Shown one piece after another: positions 1-9,956 of a stretch of DNA of 64,000 bases; positions within the stretch are counted from its first letter, which is position 1, and every line of letters starts with the position of its first letter. Under the pieces are notes generated by a model, which ran no database searches, had not been told where the DNA came from, and saw only the letters and a list, made by a program, of their open reading frames with translations. The DNA comes from Lysobacterales bacterium (GTDB lineage: Bacteria; Pseudomonadota; Gammaproteobacteria; Xanthomonadales; Rhodanobacteraceae), in the NCBI GenBank assembly GCA_017305055.1, contig JAFKMZ010000005.1, forward strand, positions 1 to 64,000, given 5' to 3'. The position numbers and the translations under genes are program-made.

Positions 1-521
1 TGCCCGGCCCGGATCGCCGGCGCCAGCACCTCGTGCCAGTAGGGCAGCACGCGTGCCACGGTGTCCTTGAGACATTCGGTGGCGGGAATCTGCTGCGCCG
101 CCAGCCTGGCATAGCGTGGATCGCGCAGTGGCTCGTTCGCCGCTGGCTCCTGCGGCGGCGGCGGCACGTCGTAGCTGCGCCGCCAGACCTTGACCTGCGC
201 CTCGCCGTACCTGGCGGCCGTGTCGGCCTTGTTGAGTCCGGTCAGCGCGCCGTAGTGGCGCTCATTGAGGCGCCAATCGGTGAGGACGGGCAACCACATG
301 GCGTCGATGGCCTCCTGCACGCCCCACAAGGTGCGCACCGCGCGCTTGAGCACCGAGGTGTGCGCAACGTCGAAGGCGTACCCGGATTCCTTGAGCAGGC
401 GCCCCGCCGCAGTGGCTTCGGCCATGCCCTGCGGCGTGAGGTCGACGTCGGCCCAGCCGCTGAAGCGGTTCTCCAGGTTCCATTGCGACTGGCCGTGGCG
501 GATGAGGACGAGCTTGGACAT
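1..521 (-). CDS. gpmA: 2,3-bisphosphoglycerate-dependent phosphoglycerate mutase (partial, C-terminus cut by window edge)
   Basis: Interconverts 3- and 2-phosphoglycerate in cytosolic glycolysis through a phosphohistidine intermediate. The reading frame starts ATG at 521 ([15 protein letters not shown]) and runs off the left edge, so about 173 of the usual ~250 residues are present. The N-terminal [10 protein letters not shown] carries the catalytic histidine (about residue 9), and [13 protein letters not shown] is the typical substrate loop of the cofactor-dependent GpmA type. It lies downstream of and codirectional with hemF, 78 bp away. Identification is firm from these motifs; the C-terminal half is not visible. 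Confidence 0.93.
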   Translation of the reverse strand, partial: MSKLVLIRHGQSQWNLENRFSGWADVDLTPQGMAEATAAGRLLKESGYAFDVAHTSVLKRAVRTLWGVQEAIDAMWLPVLTDWRLNERHYGALTGLNKADTAARYGEAQVKVWRRSYDVPPPPQEPAANEPLRDPRYARLAAQQIPATECLKDTVARVLPYWHEVLAPAIRAG

Positions 522-599
522 GGGCGGCAACCGTGCATGGAAAACGTGATGGTGCGGCGCCGTGCCGCATAGGTCAAACCCGGTTGCGGCGTGCCGTGC

Positions 600-1730
<1,131 letters not shown>

Positions 1731-1746
1731 CTATTAGTCTTCCGCC

Positions 1747-2952
1747 ATGCCCGACCCGATGACTCCGTTGGCGATCAGCGCCTGCACGGCGACCTCGGCC
1801 ATGGGGCGCGGCCTGCACGCCCACCTGGCCAGCCTGCGCAGCGAACACACGGCGCTGCGGCCGAACGATTTCGGCCCGGCGCCGCTGCCCTGCTGGGTCG
1901 GCCGCGTTGCCGGGCTGGAGGACGCGACGCTGCCAGCGCCGCTCGCCAGCTGGGACTGCCGCAACAACCGCCTGGCCTGGGTAGGGCTGCAGCAGGATGG
2001 CTTCCTGGCCCGGGTACTGGAGGCCCGCACACGCTACGGCGCCGACCGCGTCGCCCTGTTGCTCGGCACTTCCACGGCAAGCATCGGCGCCACCGAGGAG
2101 GCCTACCGCACGCTCGATGCCGACGGCGGGTTTGCCGACTTCATGCTGCGGCCTAAGCTGCACAACCCGCACTCGCTGTCGGCCTTCGTGGCCGCCACCC
2201 TCGGCCTCGAGGGACCCTGCCTGACCATCTCCACCGCCTGTTCGTCGAGCGCCAAGGTGTTTGCCAGCGCCGAGCGCCTGCTGCGACTGGGCCTGGTCGA
2301 TGCCGCCGTGGTCGGTGGCGTCGACAGCCTGTGCGCCAGCGTGCTGTACGGCTTCAACGCGCTCGAGCTGGTGTCGCGCACGCCATGCCGCCCATTCGAT
2401 GCCGATCGAGACGGCATCTCGATTGGCGAGGCGGCAGCCTTTGCCCTGCTTGAGCGCGGCGCGGTCGCGCCGGGCCGGCCGCGCCTGATCGGCTACGGCG
2501 AATCGAGCGACGCCCACCACATGTCGACCCCGGACCCGGACGGTCGCGGCGCCGAGTTGGCACTGCGCGCCGCGCTGGAGCGGGCCGCGATCGAGCCCGC
2601 ACAGGTGGACTACATCAACCTGCACGGCACCGCCAGCGTCAAGAACGATGAAGTCGAGGCTGCCGTGCTCCAGCGGCTGTTTCCGGCCAGCACCCGCGCC
2701 AGTTCCAGCAAGGGCTACAGCGGTCACACGCTCGGCGCGGCCGGCGCGCTGGAGGCTGTCATCAGCCTGCTGGCGATGGCGCACGACCTGTTGCCGGGCA
2801 ACCTCGGCACCACCAGGCCCGATCCGCGCTGCGGCCCCCGGTTCGCGTGGCGCAACGAGAGCCGGCCGATCGGCGTCACGCTCAGCAACTCGTTCGGCTT
2901 TGGCGGCAACAACGCCTGCCTGCTGTTTGCCCATGCCGGGGTGGCGCCATGA
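1747..2952 (+). CDS. Beta-ketoacyl-ACP synthase of the aryl-polyene locus
   Basis: A FabF-type ketosynthase (401 aa) expected to condense malonyl-ACP onto a growing aryl-polyene chain. The catalytic triad is intact: Cys165 in ISTACSSS, His293 in NLHGTAS and His327 in GYSGHTLGAAGA, with Lys322 nearby and a C-terminal GFGGNNA motif. It is first in a plus-strand unit with the chain-length factor (4-bp ATGA overlap) and a glycosyltransferase. The unit converges on the larger minus-strand pigment operon. By analogy with aryl-polyene systems it should pair with the following gene as KS/CLF. Family assignment is firm; the product is inferred from context. Confidence 0.9.
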   Translation: MPDPMTPLAISACTATSAMGRGLHAHLASLRSEHTALRPNDFGPAPLPCWVGRVAGLEDATLPAPLASWDCRNNRLAWVGLQQDGFLARVLEARTRYGADRVALLLGTSTASIGATEEAYRTLDADGGFADFMLRPKLHNPHSLSAFVAATLGLEGPCLTISTACSSSAKVFASAERLLRLGLVDAAVVGGVDSLCASVLYGFNALELVSRTPCRPFDADRDGISIGEAAAFALLERGAVAPGRPRLIGYGESSDAHHMSTPDPDGRGAELALRAALERAAIEPAQVDYINLHGTASVKNDEVEAAVLQRLFPASTRASSSKGYSGHTLGAAGALEAVISLLAMAHDLLPGNLGTTRPDPRCGPRFAWRNESRPIGVTLSNSFGFGGNNACLLFAHAGVAP

Positions 2953-3755
2953 CCGGCCTGCGCCTGCGCTTCTACATCGAGGGCGTCGGTGTGTGGTCGC
3001 CGCACCTGGCCGGCTTTCCCGCACTGTGCGAGGTCCTGGCCGGGGCGACACCTGCTCCGCCGGCGAAGGCGCCCATTGCCGCGATCCTGCCACCGGCCGA
3101 GCGCCGCCGCGCGCCCGCCTGCGTGCACCTGGCGCTGGAAGTCGCGCAGCAGGCCGCGGCGGCGAGCGGCCGCGAGCTGGGCATGCTGCCTTGCGTCTTT
3201 GCCTCGTCGCACGGCGACCAAGCCACCACCGACTACATGTGCGCAACCCTGGCCCGCGAGCCGCTGGAGCTGTCGCCGACGCGCTTCCACAATTCCGTGC
3301 ACAATGCCCCGGCCGGTTACTGGACCATTGCCGTCGGCTGCCGTGCCGCCTCGAGCGCGGTGAGCGCGGGACGCGCGAGCTTCGGCGCTGGCCTGCTGGA
3401 AGCCGGCAGCCAGGCGCTGGGCAACGACGAGGCGGTGCTGCTGGCTTGCGCCGACACCGTGGGTGCGGGGCCGATGTACGAAGTGACCGACTGCCACGAG
3501 GCCTTCGGCAGCGCCCTGGTCCTGTCTCCCGCGCGTGGCGCCCACACGCTGGCGCGCGTCGATCTGCAGCTCATCCCCGCGCACCCCGCGTACCCCGAGC
3601 CGCCCTTGCCGGAGCCGCTGGCAAGTTGGCGCAGCAACAACCCCTCGGCCCCGGCGCTGGCGCTGCTGGCGCTGCTGGCGCAGGGCGCGGGGCATTGCCA
3701 ACTCGCCGCAGCCCCGGCCCTGGGACTGCACATCGACCTGGAGCGCATGCCGTGA
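2949..3755 (+). CDS. Beta-ketoacyl synthase chain-length factor-like protein
   Basis: 268 aa, resembling the short, non-catalytic ketosynthase partners found in aryl-polyene and xanthomonadin loci. It has a partial thiolase fold: RFHNSVHNAPAGYW, then VGCRAASSAVSAG near residue 130, where an active KS would have its nucleophile elbow, and a SWRSNNPSAP stretch near the end. It lacks the histidine motifs of a working KS, so a heterodimer role with the upstream ketosynthase is likely (as in ApeO/ApeC-type pairs). The start ATG overlaps the KS stop by 4 bp, and the stop overlaps the next gene's GTG, indicating translational coupling. Confidence 0.82.
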   Translation: MTGLRLRFYIEGVGVWSPHLAGFPALCEVLAGATPAPPAKAPIAAILPPAERRRAPACVHLALEVAQQAAAASGRELGMLPCVFASSHGDQATTDYMCATLAREPLELSPTRFHNSVHNAPAGYWTIAVGCRAASSAVSAGRASFGAGLLEAGSQALGNDEAVLLACADTVGAGPMYEVTDCHEAFGSALVLSPARGAHTLARVDLQLIPAHPAYPEPPLPEPLASWRSNNPSAPALALLALLAQGAGHCQLAAAPALGLHIDLERMP

Positions 3756-4534
3756 ACGAGCTGTCGGAACGCTGGTGCGTGCTGATTCCCTGCCTCAACG
3801 AGGAGTCGGCGATCCAGGCCGTGGTCGAATCGGTGCTTGCCCTTGGCGTGGCGGTGATCGTGGTCGACGATGGCTCCACCGATCGCACCCCCGAGATCGT
3901 CTCGCGCCTGCCGGTCACCTTGCTGCACCTCGACTCACGGCACGGCAAGGGCGAGGCGCTGCGCCGCGGCTTTCGCGAGGCGCGGCGCCAGGGCTATGCC
4001 GCGGTGCTGACCATGGACGGCGACGGCCAGCACCTGGCCAGCGACATCCCGCGCATCGTCGCGGCCGCACGGCGCTACCCCGGCCACATCGTCATTGGTG
4101 CCCGCCTGCTCAACCGCGAGCAGCAACCGCATGCCCGGCGCCGCGCCAACGCCGTGGCCGACTGGGGCATCTCCTGGGCCTGCGCGCAACCGGTGGCGGA
4201 TACGCAAAGCGGCCAGCGCTGGTACCCGCCGGCAGCACTGGAGCTGGTCGAGCTGCCGGCCGAGGATTTCGTGTTCGAGGCCGCGCTGCTCATTACGGCC
4301 TCGCGGGAAAGAGGCGTCGGCGTGGTCTCGGTACCCATCGCGTCGCGCTACCACTCCGAGTTTCGCGCCAGCCATTTGAGTCCAGCCCGCGACGTCACCC
4401 GCATCACGTTGTACACGATTGGCCGCGTCGTGCATTACGGCGACATCATTGCCAGCTATCGGCGCTCGCGGCAGAAGGCGCTGGTGCTCGGCGACGACCA
4501 GCCCGGCGACGTGCTCACCACGCTGTCCTCGTGA
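3752..4534 (+). CDS. Family 2 glycosyltransferase of the pigment locus
   Basis: 260-residue GT-A glycosyltransferase. VLIPCLNEESAI opens the nucleotide-binding fold, VVDDGSTDRT is the next conserved loop, and LTMDGDGQH supplies the metal-binding acidic motif near residue 90. No membrane segment is obvious. The GTG start lies in a GTGA overlap with the preceding stop. Aryl-polyene and xanthomonadin loci commonly carry such an enzyme, which may attach a sugar or head group to the polyene-lipid; the donor and acceptor here are unknown. It ends 27 bp from the end of the convergent ketoreductase gene. Confidence 0.85.
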   Translation: MNELSERWCVLIPCLNEESAIQAVVESVLALGVAVIVVDDGSTDRTPEIVSRLPVTLLHLDSRHGKGEALRRGFREARRQGYAAVLTMDGDGQHLASDIPRIVAAARRYPGHIVIGARLLNREQQPHARRRANAVADWGISWACAQPVADTQSGQRWYPPAALELVELPAEDFVFEAALLITASRERGVGVVSVPIASRYHSEFRASHLSPARDVTRITLYTIGRVVHYGDIIASYRRSRQKALVLGDDQPGDVLTTLSS

Positions 4535-4561
4535 CCGGCGCTGACGCGCGGGCCGCGACGC

Positions 4562-5299
4562 TCAGCCCATGCCGCCATTGACGCCGATGACCTGGCCGTT
4601 GATGTAGGCTGCCTGGTCGCTGCACAGGAAGGCCACCAGCGCCGCCACCTCCTCGGGCCGGCCGGCACGCTGCGCCGGCACCAGCTCGCGGATGCGCTCG
4701 GGCGGGAAAGCGTCCTCGGCCATGCGCCCGGCAATCACCCCCGGCGCCACCACATTCACACTGACACCGCGTGCCGCCATCTCCCGGGCCAGGGAACGGC
4801 AGGCACCGTGCAGTGCGGCCTTCGCGGCGGCGTAGTTGGTCTGCCCACGATTGCCGAGTTGCGCGGCGACCGAACTGATGGCCACGATGCGCCCGGCGCG
4901 CGCCCGCGCCATCGGCAGCAGCAGTGGCCGGGCGACGTGGAAGAAGCCGTGCAGTGAGACATCGATGACCCTGTGCCATTGGGCATCGCTCATGCCGGCC
5001 ATCGGCGCGTCGTCGTGGATGCCGGCGTTGTGCACCAGCGCGTGGATTGCGCCGCCAGCCTGCAGCGCCTGCAGCGCCGATGCCGTCGCCGCGGCGTCGG
5101 TGAGGTCGAAGGCAGCCGCCTCGGCGCTGCCGCCGGCAGCTCGGATCGCCGACACGACGGCCACCGCCCGCTCCGTACCGCGGTTGGCGTGCACGATGAC
5201 GTGGAAGCCGGCGCCGGCCAGCGCGTGGCAGATCGCACCACCCAGGTCGCCGCTGCCACCGGTCACCAGGGCGCGGCGCGGGAGTTCGGGATGGGACAT
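4562..5299 (-). CDS. FabG-like 3-ketoacyl-ACP reductase (SDR)
   Basis: 245-aa short-chain dehydrogenase expected to reduce 3-ketoacyl-ACP with NAD(P)H during polyene elongation. It has the TGGSGDLG cofactor loop near the N-terminus, HNAGIHDD (NNAG-type motif), catalytic Ser in ISSVAAQLGNRGQ, and the YAAAK Tyr/Lys pair. A TTG at 5314 overlaps the upstream stop, but ATG 5299 is preceded by GAGG five bases away, so I chose it. It is the last gene of the minus-strand pigment operon and corresponds in position and family to the ketoreductase of aryl-polyene loci. Confidence 0.9.
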   Translation of the reverse strand: MSHPELPRRALVTGGSGDLGGAICHALAGAGFHVIVHANRGTERAVAVVSAIRAAGGSAEAAAFDLTDAAATASALQALQAGGAIHALVHNAGIHDDAPMAGMSDAQWHRVIDVSLHGFFHVARPLLLPMARARAGRIVAISSVAAQLGNRGQTNYAAAKAALHGACRSLAREMAARGVSVNVVAPGVIAGRMAEDAFPPERIRELVPAQRAGRPEEVAALVAFLCSDQAAYINGQVIGVNGGMG

Positions 5300-5310
5300 G
5301 GCGGCCTCGC

Positions 5311-5748
5311 TCAAGGGGGATCCGGATACATCACGGTGGCACGGCCGCTGGCCAGCAGCCGGCCGGCGTGCGCGACGCGAAAATCATATTGTGCGCCCTC
5401 CGGCGCGGCATGCAGGCAGCTGGCGTGGACGTCCAGATGGCCGGGCAGCGCGTCGACGTATTCCGCGTGCAGGACCAGGTCGCGCACGCTGACCAGCATG
5501 CCGGCGCGCACCGCGCAATCGCCGCGCGCCCGCGCCAGCAGGGCGCCGTGCACGGCCATGGCCTGCGCGCCGTATTCGGCCATGCACACCGCGTGCAGGC
5601 CGTGCGGGCCGCGCAGCGGGTTGTCGGCCCGGGCATGGCTGGCGCTCGTGGCGTGGATGCTTTCGGCGTCCCAGTCCAGCACGGCATCCAGCAGGCACAT
5701 GCTGCCGGCATGCGGGATCAGCCCGGCCCAGTTACTTTTCGGCAGCAT
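5311..5748 (-). CDS. Hotdog-fold 3-hydroxyacyl-ACP dehydratase (ApeP-like)
   Basis: 145 aa. LIPHAGSMCLLDAVLDWD near the N-terminus is typical of the small ApeP-type dehydratases of aryl-polyene clusters, with the histidine probably catalytic. HGLHAVCMAEYGAQAMAVHGAL is the hot-dog helix. It should dehydrate the 3-hydroxyacyl-ACP made by the neighbouring reductase. The first 17 bp overlap the end of the MMPL exporter gene, so the operon is tightly packed. A second, FabZ-like dehydratase is encoded at 9648-9956, and the two may act together as reported for ApeI/ApeP pairs. Confidence 0.78.
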   Translation of the reverse strand: MLPKSNWAGLIPHAGSMCLLDAVLDWDAESIHATSASHARADNPLRGPHGLHAVCMAEYGAQAMAVHGALLARARGDCAVRAGMLVSVRDLVLHAEYVDALPGHLDVHASCLHAAPEGAQYDFRVAHAGRLLASGRATVMYPDPP

Positions 5749-8056
5749 CGGCGTGCGGCGCCATCAGGATGGAAAGGCAGAAGTGGAAGGCGACGCCCAG
5801 GCCCACGGTGAGGCCGATCGCGCGCAGGACCGGGATCGTCGCCCACGCCAGCATGCCGAACACCAGCAGCGCGGACAACACGCACACGAGCGTCGCGTGC
5901 AGGGTGCGCCGCTGCTCGGCGGGCTCGCCGGTATCACGCTCGAAGAACAGCGCGTAGTGCAGGCCGAGGCCGCCGGCGAGGATCAGCGCGACCAGGTGGA
6001 ACAGGGAAATCTCGATCCCTGCCACACGCTCAACGGCCAGCACCAGAAAGGTGGCCAGGGTCATCGGTGCCAGCACGTGCCAGGCCCGGCGCGCACTGCG
6101 CAAGGCCACGCCGATGGTCAGCACCAGCAGCAGCGCAGCCCCCAGCAGGGCATGCAGGATGCGACTGCGGTAGGTCGCCACCAGCGCCTCCGAGGCGGCC
6201 TTGAGATCGAGCAGGCGCACGTCACCATGGCTGCCCTCACCCAGCGCCTGCAAGGCCGCGACATCGTGAACGCCACTCACGCTCGCCAACCCAAACCATT
6301 GTCCATCCTGCTCCACCAGCATCGCCGCCAGACGCTGGCCGAGCGGGCTGCGCTCGAACTGCGCAGGAGTCAGCGGCGGCAGATGGCGGGCCGCCTCGAC
6401 ATCGGCCACGAAGGGCGCAAACAGGCCTGGCTGGAACGGCAAGCCCTGCAAGGCCTGCTGCAGCTCGTACTGCAGCGTGGCCCGATCCGGCAGGCGCGCC
6501 TGGCGCTGGCGCTGCAGCGCCACCGGCGGCAGGTAGCGCGAGGGCAACTCCAGCGCGTCGACCGCATGCCGCGCAACCAGCGCATCGGCCCGCCCCTGCA
6601 GCGACTGCGACAGGGCCAGCACACCTTGCGCGGTCGGTGCCTGCAGCACCAGCAGGTAACGCACGTCCGGCGCGCCCAGTGCCTCACGCAGGCGTGCGTC
6701 GCGCTGCAGCAGGCTGGGCGGCAGCGGGGTCAATGCGGCCAAGTCGTTTTGCCAGAACGGCCCCGGGGCCACGGCCAGCAACCCCACGATCAGCGCGCCC
6801 ACCAGCAGCGGCACCCAGGCCGGCCGCGGCAGGTGATCGACCCACTGCCTCGCCCGCGCCAGCCAGCGCAGGTCAGCCACGTCGTGCACCCGCCGCGGCA
6901 GCAGGTGCACCAGCAGGTAGCGCGTGCTGAAGCCGGCCACCAGCAGGCCGACAATGGTGAACACGGCCAATTGCTGCAAGCCCGCGACGCCCGAGGCGTA
7001 GAACGCCAGGTAGGCGATGCAGGCCGAGGCGATCGCGGTGAGCAGCAGCGGCCACAGGCTGCGCACGCTAGCCACGGCGTCCTCGCCGGCGCGGCGATGG
7101 CTGAGCACGCGTATCGGGTATTCCTGCGCCACGCCGAGCAGGGTGAAGCCGAACGCCAGGGTGATACCGTGCACCTGCGGGTAGACCAGGGTCAGGGCGG
7201 CGATGCCGGCCAGGGCGGCGCTCGCGATCGGCAGGGCCGACAGCAGCAACGAACGCACGCTGCGGTAGGCCAGCAGCAGCAACAGCACGAAGCCCACCGT
7301 GGAAACGCGCCCGATCCATTCCGCCTGGTGCCGGGTCTGCGCGCCCAGCACCACGCTGAAGTAGCCCGGTCCGCTCAATGCCAACTTGGCTTCGCCGCGA
7401 TCCGGCAGGGCCGCGAACGCCTGCTCGATACCCGCCACCGCTGCTTCCTGGGCGCCGGGGTCGAAACCGGCGGCGGCGGTCTGCACCAGCAGCAACGCGC
7501 CATCGCGTGCGGAAAACCAGACGCCATCGCGCAGCTCCGGCGTGTGCGGCGGCGCCCAGGACTCGGCCAGCTTGAGCACCTCCAGGGTGGGATCGCGCGG
7601 CAGCAGCGGCTTCAGCAGGCTGGCGCCCGGGGAGGACAAGTCATCCACGCGCTGCTGCAACTGGTCGGCGAGGAACGCCTCGTCCAGCGGCTGGCTGTCC
7701 AGGGTGGGCGAGAGGAGGTAGCGGTATGGCAGCAGGCCCGGATCGAGGGTGCCAAGGTCCAGGTTGCCGTTCAACACCTCGCTGTAGCGCGGGTCACCCG
7801 CCAGGCTGGTGGCGAGGCGCCGGCTGAGCGCGGTCAGCTGCGCCGGCGGGGCGCCATCGATGGCCAGCAGCAACAGACGCGAGGCCGGCCCGGAACCCAG
7901 CTGATCCAGCAGCAGACGCTGGTCCGGCGTGGTGGGCGCCGGCATGAAGCTGCGCAGGTCGGTGGTGACGTGCAGGCGCTGGCCAATCAGCCAGCCCAGG
8001 GCCGCGAGCGCCAGCAGCCAGCCGAGCAACAAGCCGAACCGTGCGCCGCGACCCAT
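5732..8056 (-). CDS. MMPL/RND-superfamily exporter of the pigment locus
   Basis: 774-residue inner-membrane protein with the two-repeat RND layout. A first membrane segment lies near residues 7-27, followed by a large periplasmic loop. A block of membrane segments follows at roughly 240-400, then a segment near 425 and a second loop, and a final block at roughly 640-765. TLLGVAQEYPIRVL and LILAGGLGLHYALFFE are the paired intramembrane motifs of MMPL-type exporters. In aryl-polyene loci this protein is thought to move the lipid-linked pigment toward the outer membrane with a LolA-like carrier, here the gene just upstream. ATG 8056 begins 1 bp after that gene's stop. Confidence 0.87.
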   Translation of the reverse strand: MGRGARFGLLLGWLLALAALGWLIGQRLHVTTDLRSFMPAPTTPDQRLLLDQLGSGPASRLLLLAIDGAPPAQLTALSRRLATSLAGDPRYSEVLNGNLDLGTLDPGLLPYRYLLSPTLDSQPLDEAFLADQLQQRVDDLSSPGASLLKPLLPRDPTLEVLKLAESWAPPHTPELRDGVWFSARDGALLLVQTAAAGFDPGAQEAAVAGIEQAFAALPDRGEAKLALSGPGYFSVVLGAQTRHQAEWIGRVSTVGFVLLLLLAYRSVRSLLLSALPIASAALAGIAALTLVYPQVHGITLAFGFTLLGVAQEYPIRVLSHRRAGEDAVASVRSLWPLLLTAIASACIAYLAFYASGVAGLQQLAVFTIVGLLVAGFSTRYLLVHLLPRRVHDVADLRWLARARQWVDHLPRPAWVPLLVGALIVGLLAVAPGPFWQNDLAALTPLPPSLLQRDARLREALGAPDVRYLLVLQAPTAQGVLALSQSLQGRADALVARHAVDALELPSRYLPPVALQRQRQARLPDRATLQYELQQALQGLPFQPGLFAPFVADVEAARHLPPLTPAQFERSPLGQRLAAMLVEQDGQWFGLASVSGVHDVAALQALGEGSHGDVRLLDLKAASEALVATYRSRILHALLGAALLLVLTIGVALRSARRAWHVLAPMTLATFLVLAVERVAGIEISLFHLVALILAGGLGLHYALFFERDTGEPAEQRRTLHATLVCVLSALLVFGMLAWATIPVLRAIGLTVGLGVAFHFCLSILMAPHADAAEK

Positions 8057-8057
8057 G

Positions 8058-8768
8058 TTAGCGTGCGCCGTCGCACAATGCCTGCAGCGTCTCGACGGTG
8101 GGCTGCGTCGGCATGTCGGCCGCCAACGCACCCAGCAGGTCGATGCTGAGGTCGCCGTCGGCCTCACGCACCTGCATGCAGTGCGCCTCGCCGGCGCGGC
8201 CGTCGATGACGATGCCGGCCACGCTGCGCGCGACCTTGGCGTCGCGGGGGGTCAGGCTGAGGCGCCAGGCCGCGGACGCTTCGCCGCTGGCATGCACGGC
8301 GAACGCCTGCTGCAGGCGTTCGCCGTCACCGCTGAGCAGGGCCACGAAGCTGTCCAGCAAGACCTGCAGCTGGGGCGCCCGGCCGAGTGCAAACTGACGC
8401 GGTGCCTGTCCCGGGCGCTGCTGGGTGACCTTGCCGTCGGCAATGCTGTAGCGCTCCGCCCGCGGCGCACGCACCTCGCGCTCGAGGCGGTCGCCGCCGA
8501 GCCAGGCCAGCTCCCCGGAGACCACCAGCGGCCGGTCCAGCATGCGCAGGAAGCGCGCCTCGGCGAATGCCGTGCGCGCCGGCGCCGGGCGCCCGAGCGC
8601 GGCGATCAATGCCGTCGCGGACGTAGCAGACGCCGTGGTGGCGGCGCCGGCCGGAGCCTGGAGCTCACGCGCTGGCGCGGTCGCCAAGGCCGGCAGCAGC
8701 AGGGCCGGAATCAGCAGCGACAGCCGCCGGCGCTTCCGCAGGCGCTGGATTGGCTTGCCAGAAGTCAT
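8058..8768 (-). CDS. LolA-like periplasmic outer-membrane carrier protein
   Basis: 236 aa with an N-terminal signal peptide (basic RLRKRRR followed by a Leu/Ala core, to about residue 32). The body resembles LolA-related proteins of aryl-polyene loci: FAEARFLRMLDRPLVVSGEL, then LEREVRAPRAERYSIADGKV. It presumably carries the lipid-pigment or a lipoprotein through the periplasm together with the MMPL protein encoded next. The chosen ATG at 8768 lies inside the acyltransferase gene, giving an unusually long 104-bp overlap. No later ATG would keep the signal peptide, so the overlap is probably real. Confidence 0.78.
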   Translation of the reverse strand: MTSGKPIQRLRKRRRLSLLIPALLLPALATAPARELQAPAGAATTASATSATALIAALGRPAPARTAFAEARFLRMLDRPLVVSGELAWLGGDRLEREVRAPRAERYSIADGKVTQQRPGQAPRQFALGRAPQLQVLLDSFVALLSGDGERLQQAFAVHASGEASAAWRLSLTPRDAKVARSVAGIVIDGRAGEAHCMQVREADGDLSIDLLGALAADMPTQPTVETLQALCDGAR

Positions 8769-9651
8769 AGAAGTTGAACCAGTTGTAGGGCGCGACCCGC
8801 ATGTAATATTCCAGCCGCTGGGCATAGCGGGCAATCAACGCGTCGAGTGCCGTGTCGCGCCCGCGCCGCGGGATCTCGACCCGCTCGGCAAACGGCTCAA
8901 ACACCAGGCGGTAGCGGTTGCCGCCAAGGTACAGGCCAAAGCACAGCACGACCGGCACCCGCAGGCTGTTGGCCAGCAACCAGGGACTGGTCGGGAACGG
9001 CGCCGGCGCGCCCAGCAGCTCCGCCCGGCGCAAGACTTCACGTTCACGGCCGCGGTCCGCCAGCAGGGCCACCAGCGCACCGCTGGCGCAGGCCTCGGCC
9101 ATGGCCAGGGCCATGCACGGGCCGCCCTGGGCGGCATCGATCACGCTGGCCCCGACACCCGGTGCCAGCGCCTCCAGCAGCGCGGTCAACGCCGGCGTCT
9201 GCTGCTTGTCCAACACCACGCGCAAGGCAAGCCCGGGGCGCCGGCTGCTGATGGTGCGCAAGGCTTCGAAGCTGCCCTGGTGCGAGCCGAGCAGCAGCAC
9301 GCCCTGGCCACGGGCGACGAGCTGCTCCAGCTGCTCCAGGCCCTGGGTCTCGATCGCGAACGGCCGTTCGCCCTGAGCCAGCCAGAACACCCGATCCAGG
9401 ATGGTCGCGGAGAAACAATGCACATGCCGCAGCACCTGCCAACGCGTCGGCGCGCGGCCGAACACGCGTCCCAGGTAATCGCGCGACGCCCGCCGCTCCG
9501 AACCACGGCGCAGATAGAAATATCCGGTAATCGGGTACAGGCAGGCGCGCGCCAGCCGGCGGCCGCCGTACAAGGCAATGCATCGGATCAACCAGATCGC
9601 AAAGCGCCCACCGCCCTCGGGACGCCCATGCCAGGGCGACGCCGCCTTCAT
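8665..9651 (-). CDS. LPLAT/HtrB-family acyltransferase of the pigment locus
   Basis: 328-aa membrane-associated acyltransferase. LLLGSHQGSFEALR (near residue 120) contains the HX4E catalytic motif of lauroyl/lysophospholipid acyltransferases, and there is a hydrophobic N-terminal anchor (FAIWLIRCIALYGG). It would attach the aryl-polyene acyl chain to a lipid acceptor. The start ATG overlaps the dehydratase stop (ATGA). The C-terminus after NFYDFWQANP is an Ala-rich tail whose DNA also encodes the signal peptide of the LolA-like protein in another frame. Confidence 0.85.
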   Translation of the reverse strand: MKAASPWHGRPEGGGRFAIWLIRCIALYGGRRLARACLYPITGYFYLRRGSERRASRDYLGRVFGRAPTRWQVLRHVHCFSATILDRVFWLAQGERPFAIETQGLEQLEQLVARGQGVLLLGSHQGSFEALRTISSRRPGLALRVVLDKQQTPALTALLEALAPGVGASVIDAAQGGPCMALAMAEACASGALVALLADRGREREVLRRAELLGAPAPFPTSPWLLANSLRVPVVLCFGLYLGGNRYRLVFEPFAERVEIPRRGRDTALDALIARYAQRLEYYMRVAPYNWFNFYDFWQANPAPAEAPAAVAADSGPAAAGLGDRASA

Positions 9652-9956
9652 GGCGCGGCCTCCACGATACCGCGGGCCAGAACCGCGCCGGCGCATTCGA
9701 TCACGAAGGACACACGCAGGCTGTCGACGGGCGCCGTCAACCGCAGCTGCGCCAGCTGGGCCGGCAGCAAGGGGGCGATGAACTTGGCCTCCACCACGCG
9801 CGCCAGACGTTGCTGCCGCCATGCCCGCAGCGCCAGCGCCACCTGCTCCAGGAGGGTCACGCCGGGAACCAGCGGACGCTGCGGGAAGTGTCCGGCCAGG
9901 GCCGGATGACACGGATCGACGCAACATGCCTGTGTGAACGTCGTCAGGCCCGTCAT
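9648..9956 (-). CDS. FabZ/ApeI-like small hotdog dehydratase
   Basis: 102-residue protein with HPALAGHFPQRPLVPGVTLLEQ, the HFPxxPLVPG signature of FabZ/FabA-type hotdog dehydratases (His about residue 23). It is shorter than housekeeping FabZ (~150 aa), as is usual for ApeI-type proteins in aryl-polyene loci. It is joined by 4-bp ATGA overlaps to both neighbours, the membrane protein upstream and the acyltransferase downstream. Its expected role is dehydration of hydroxyacyl-ACP intermediates during polyene elongation. In many aryl-polyene loci an acyl/aryl ligase gene sits just before it; here there is none. Confidence 0.8.
   Translation of the reverse strand: MTGLTTFTQACCVDPCHPALAGHFPQRPLVPGVTLLEQVALALRAWRQQRLARVVEAKFIAPLLPAQLAQLRLTAPVDSLRVSFVIECAGAVLARGIVEAAP

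Noticed and set aside
5300..5314. TTG at 5314 as the ketoreductase start
   Set aside because: It overlaps the upstream stop in a TTGA arrangement but has no ribosome site, while ATG 5299 has GAGG at five bases.
4973..8149. A 1,058-codon open frame on the plus strand over the exporter and dehydratase genes
   Set aside because: It is antisense to the MMPL exporter, whose sequence shows clear membrane segments and motifs. The antisense translation is Gln/His/Arg-rich and unrecognisable.
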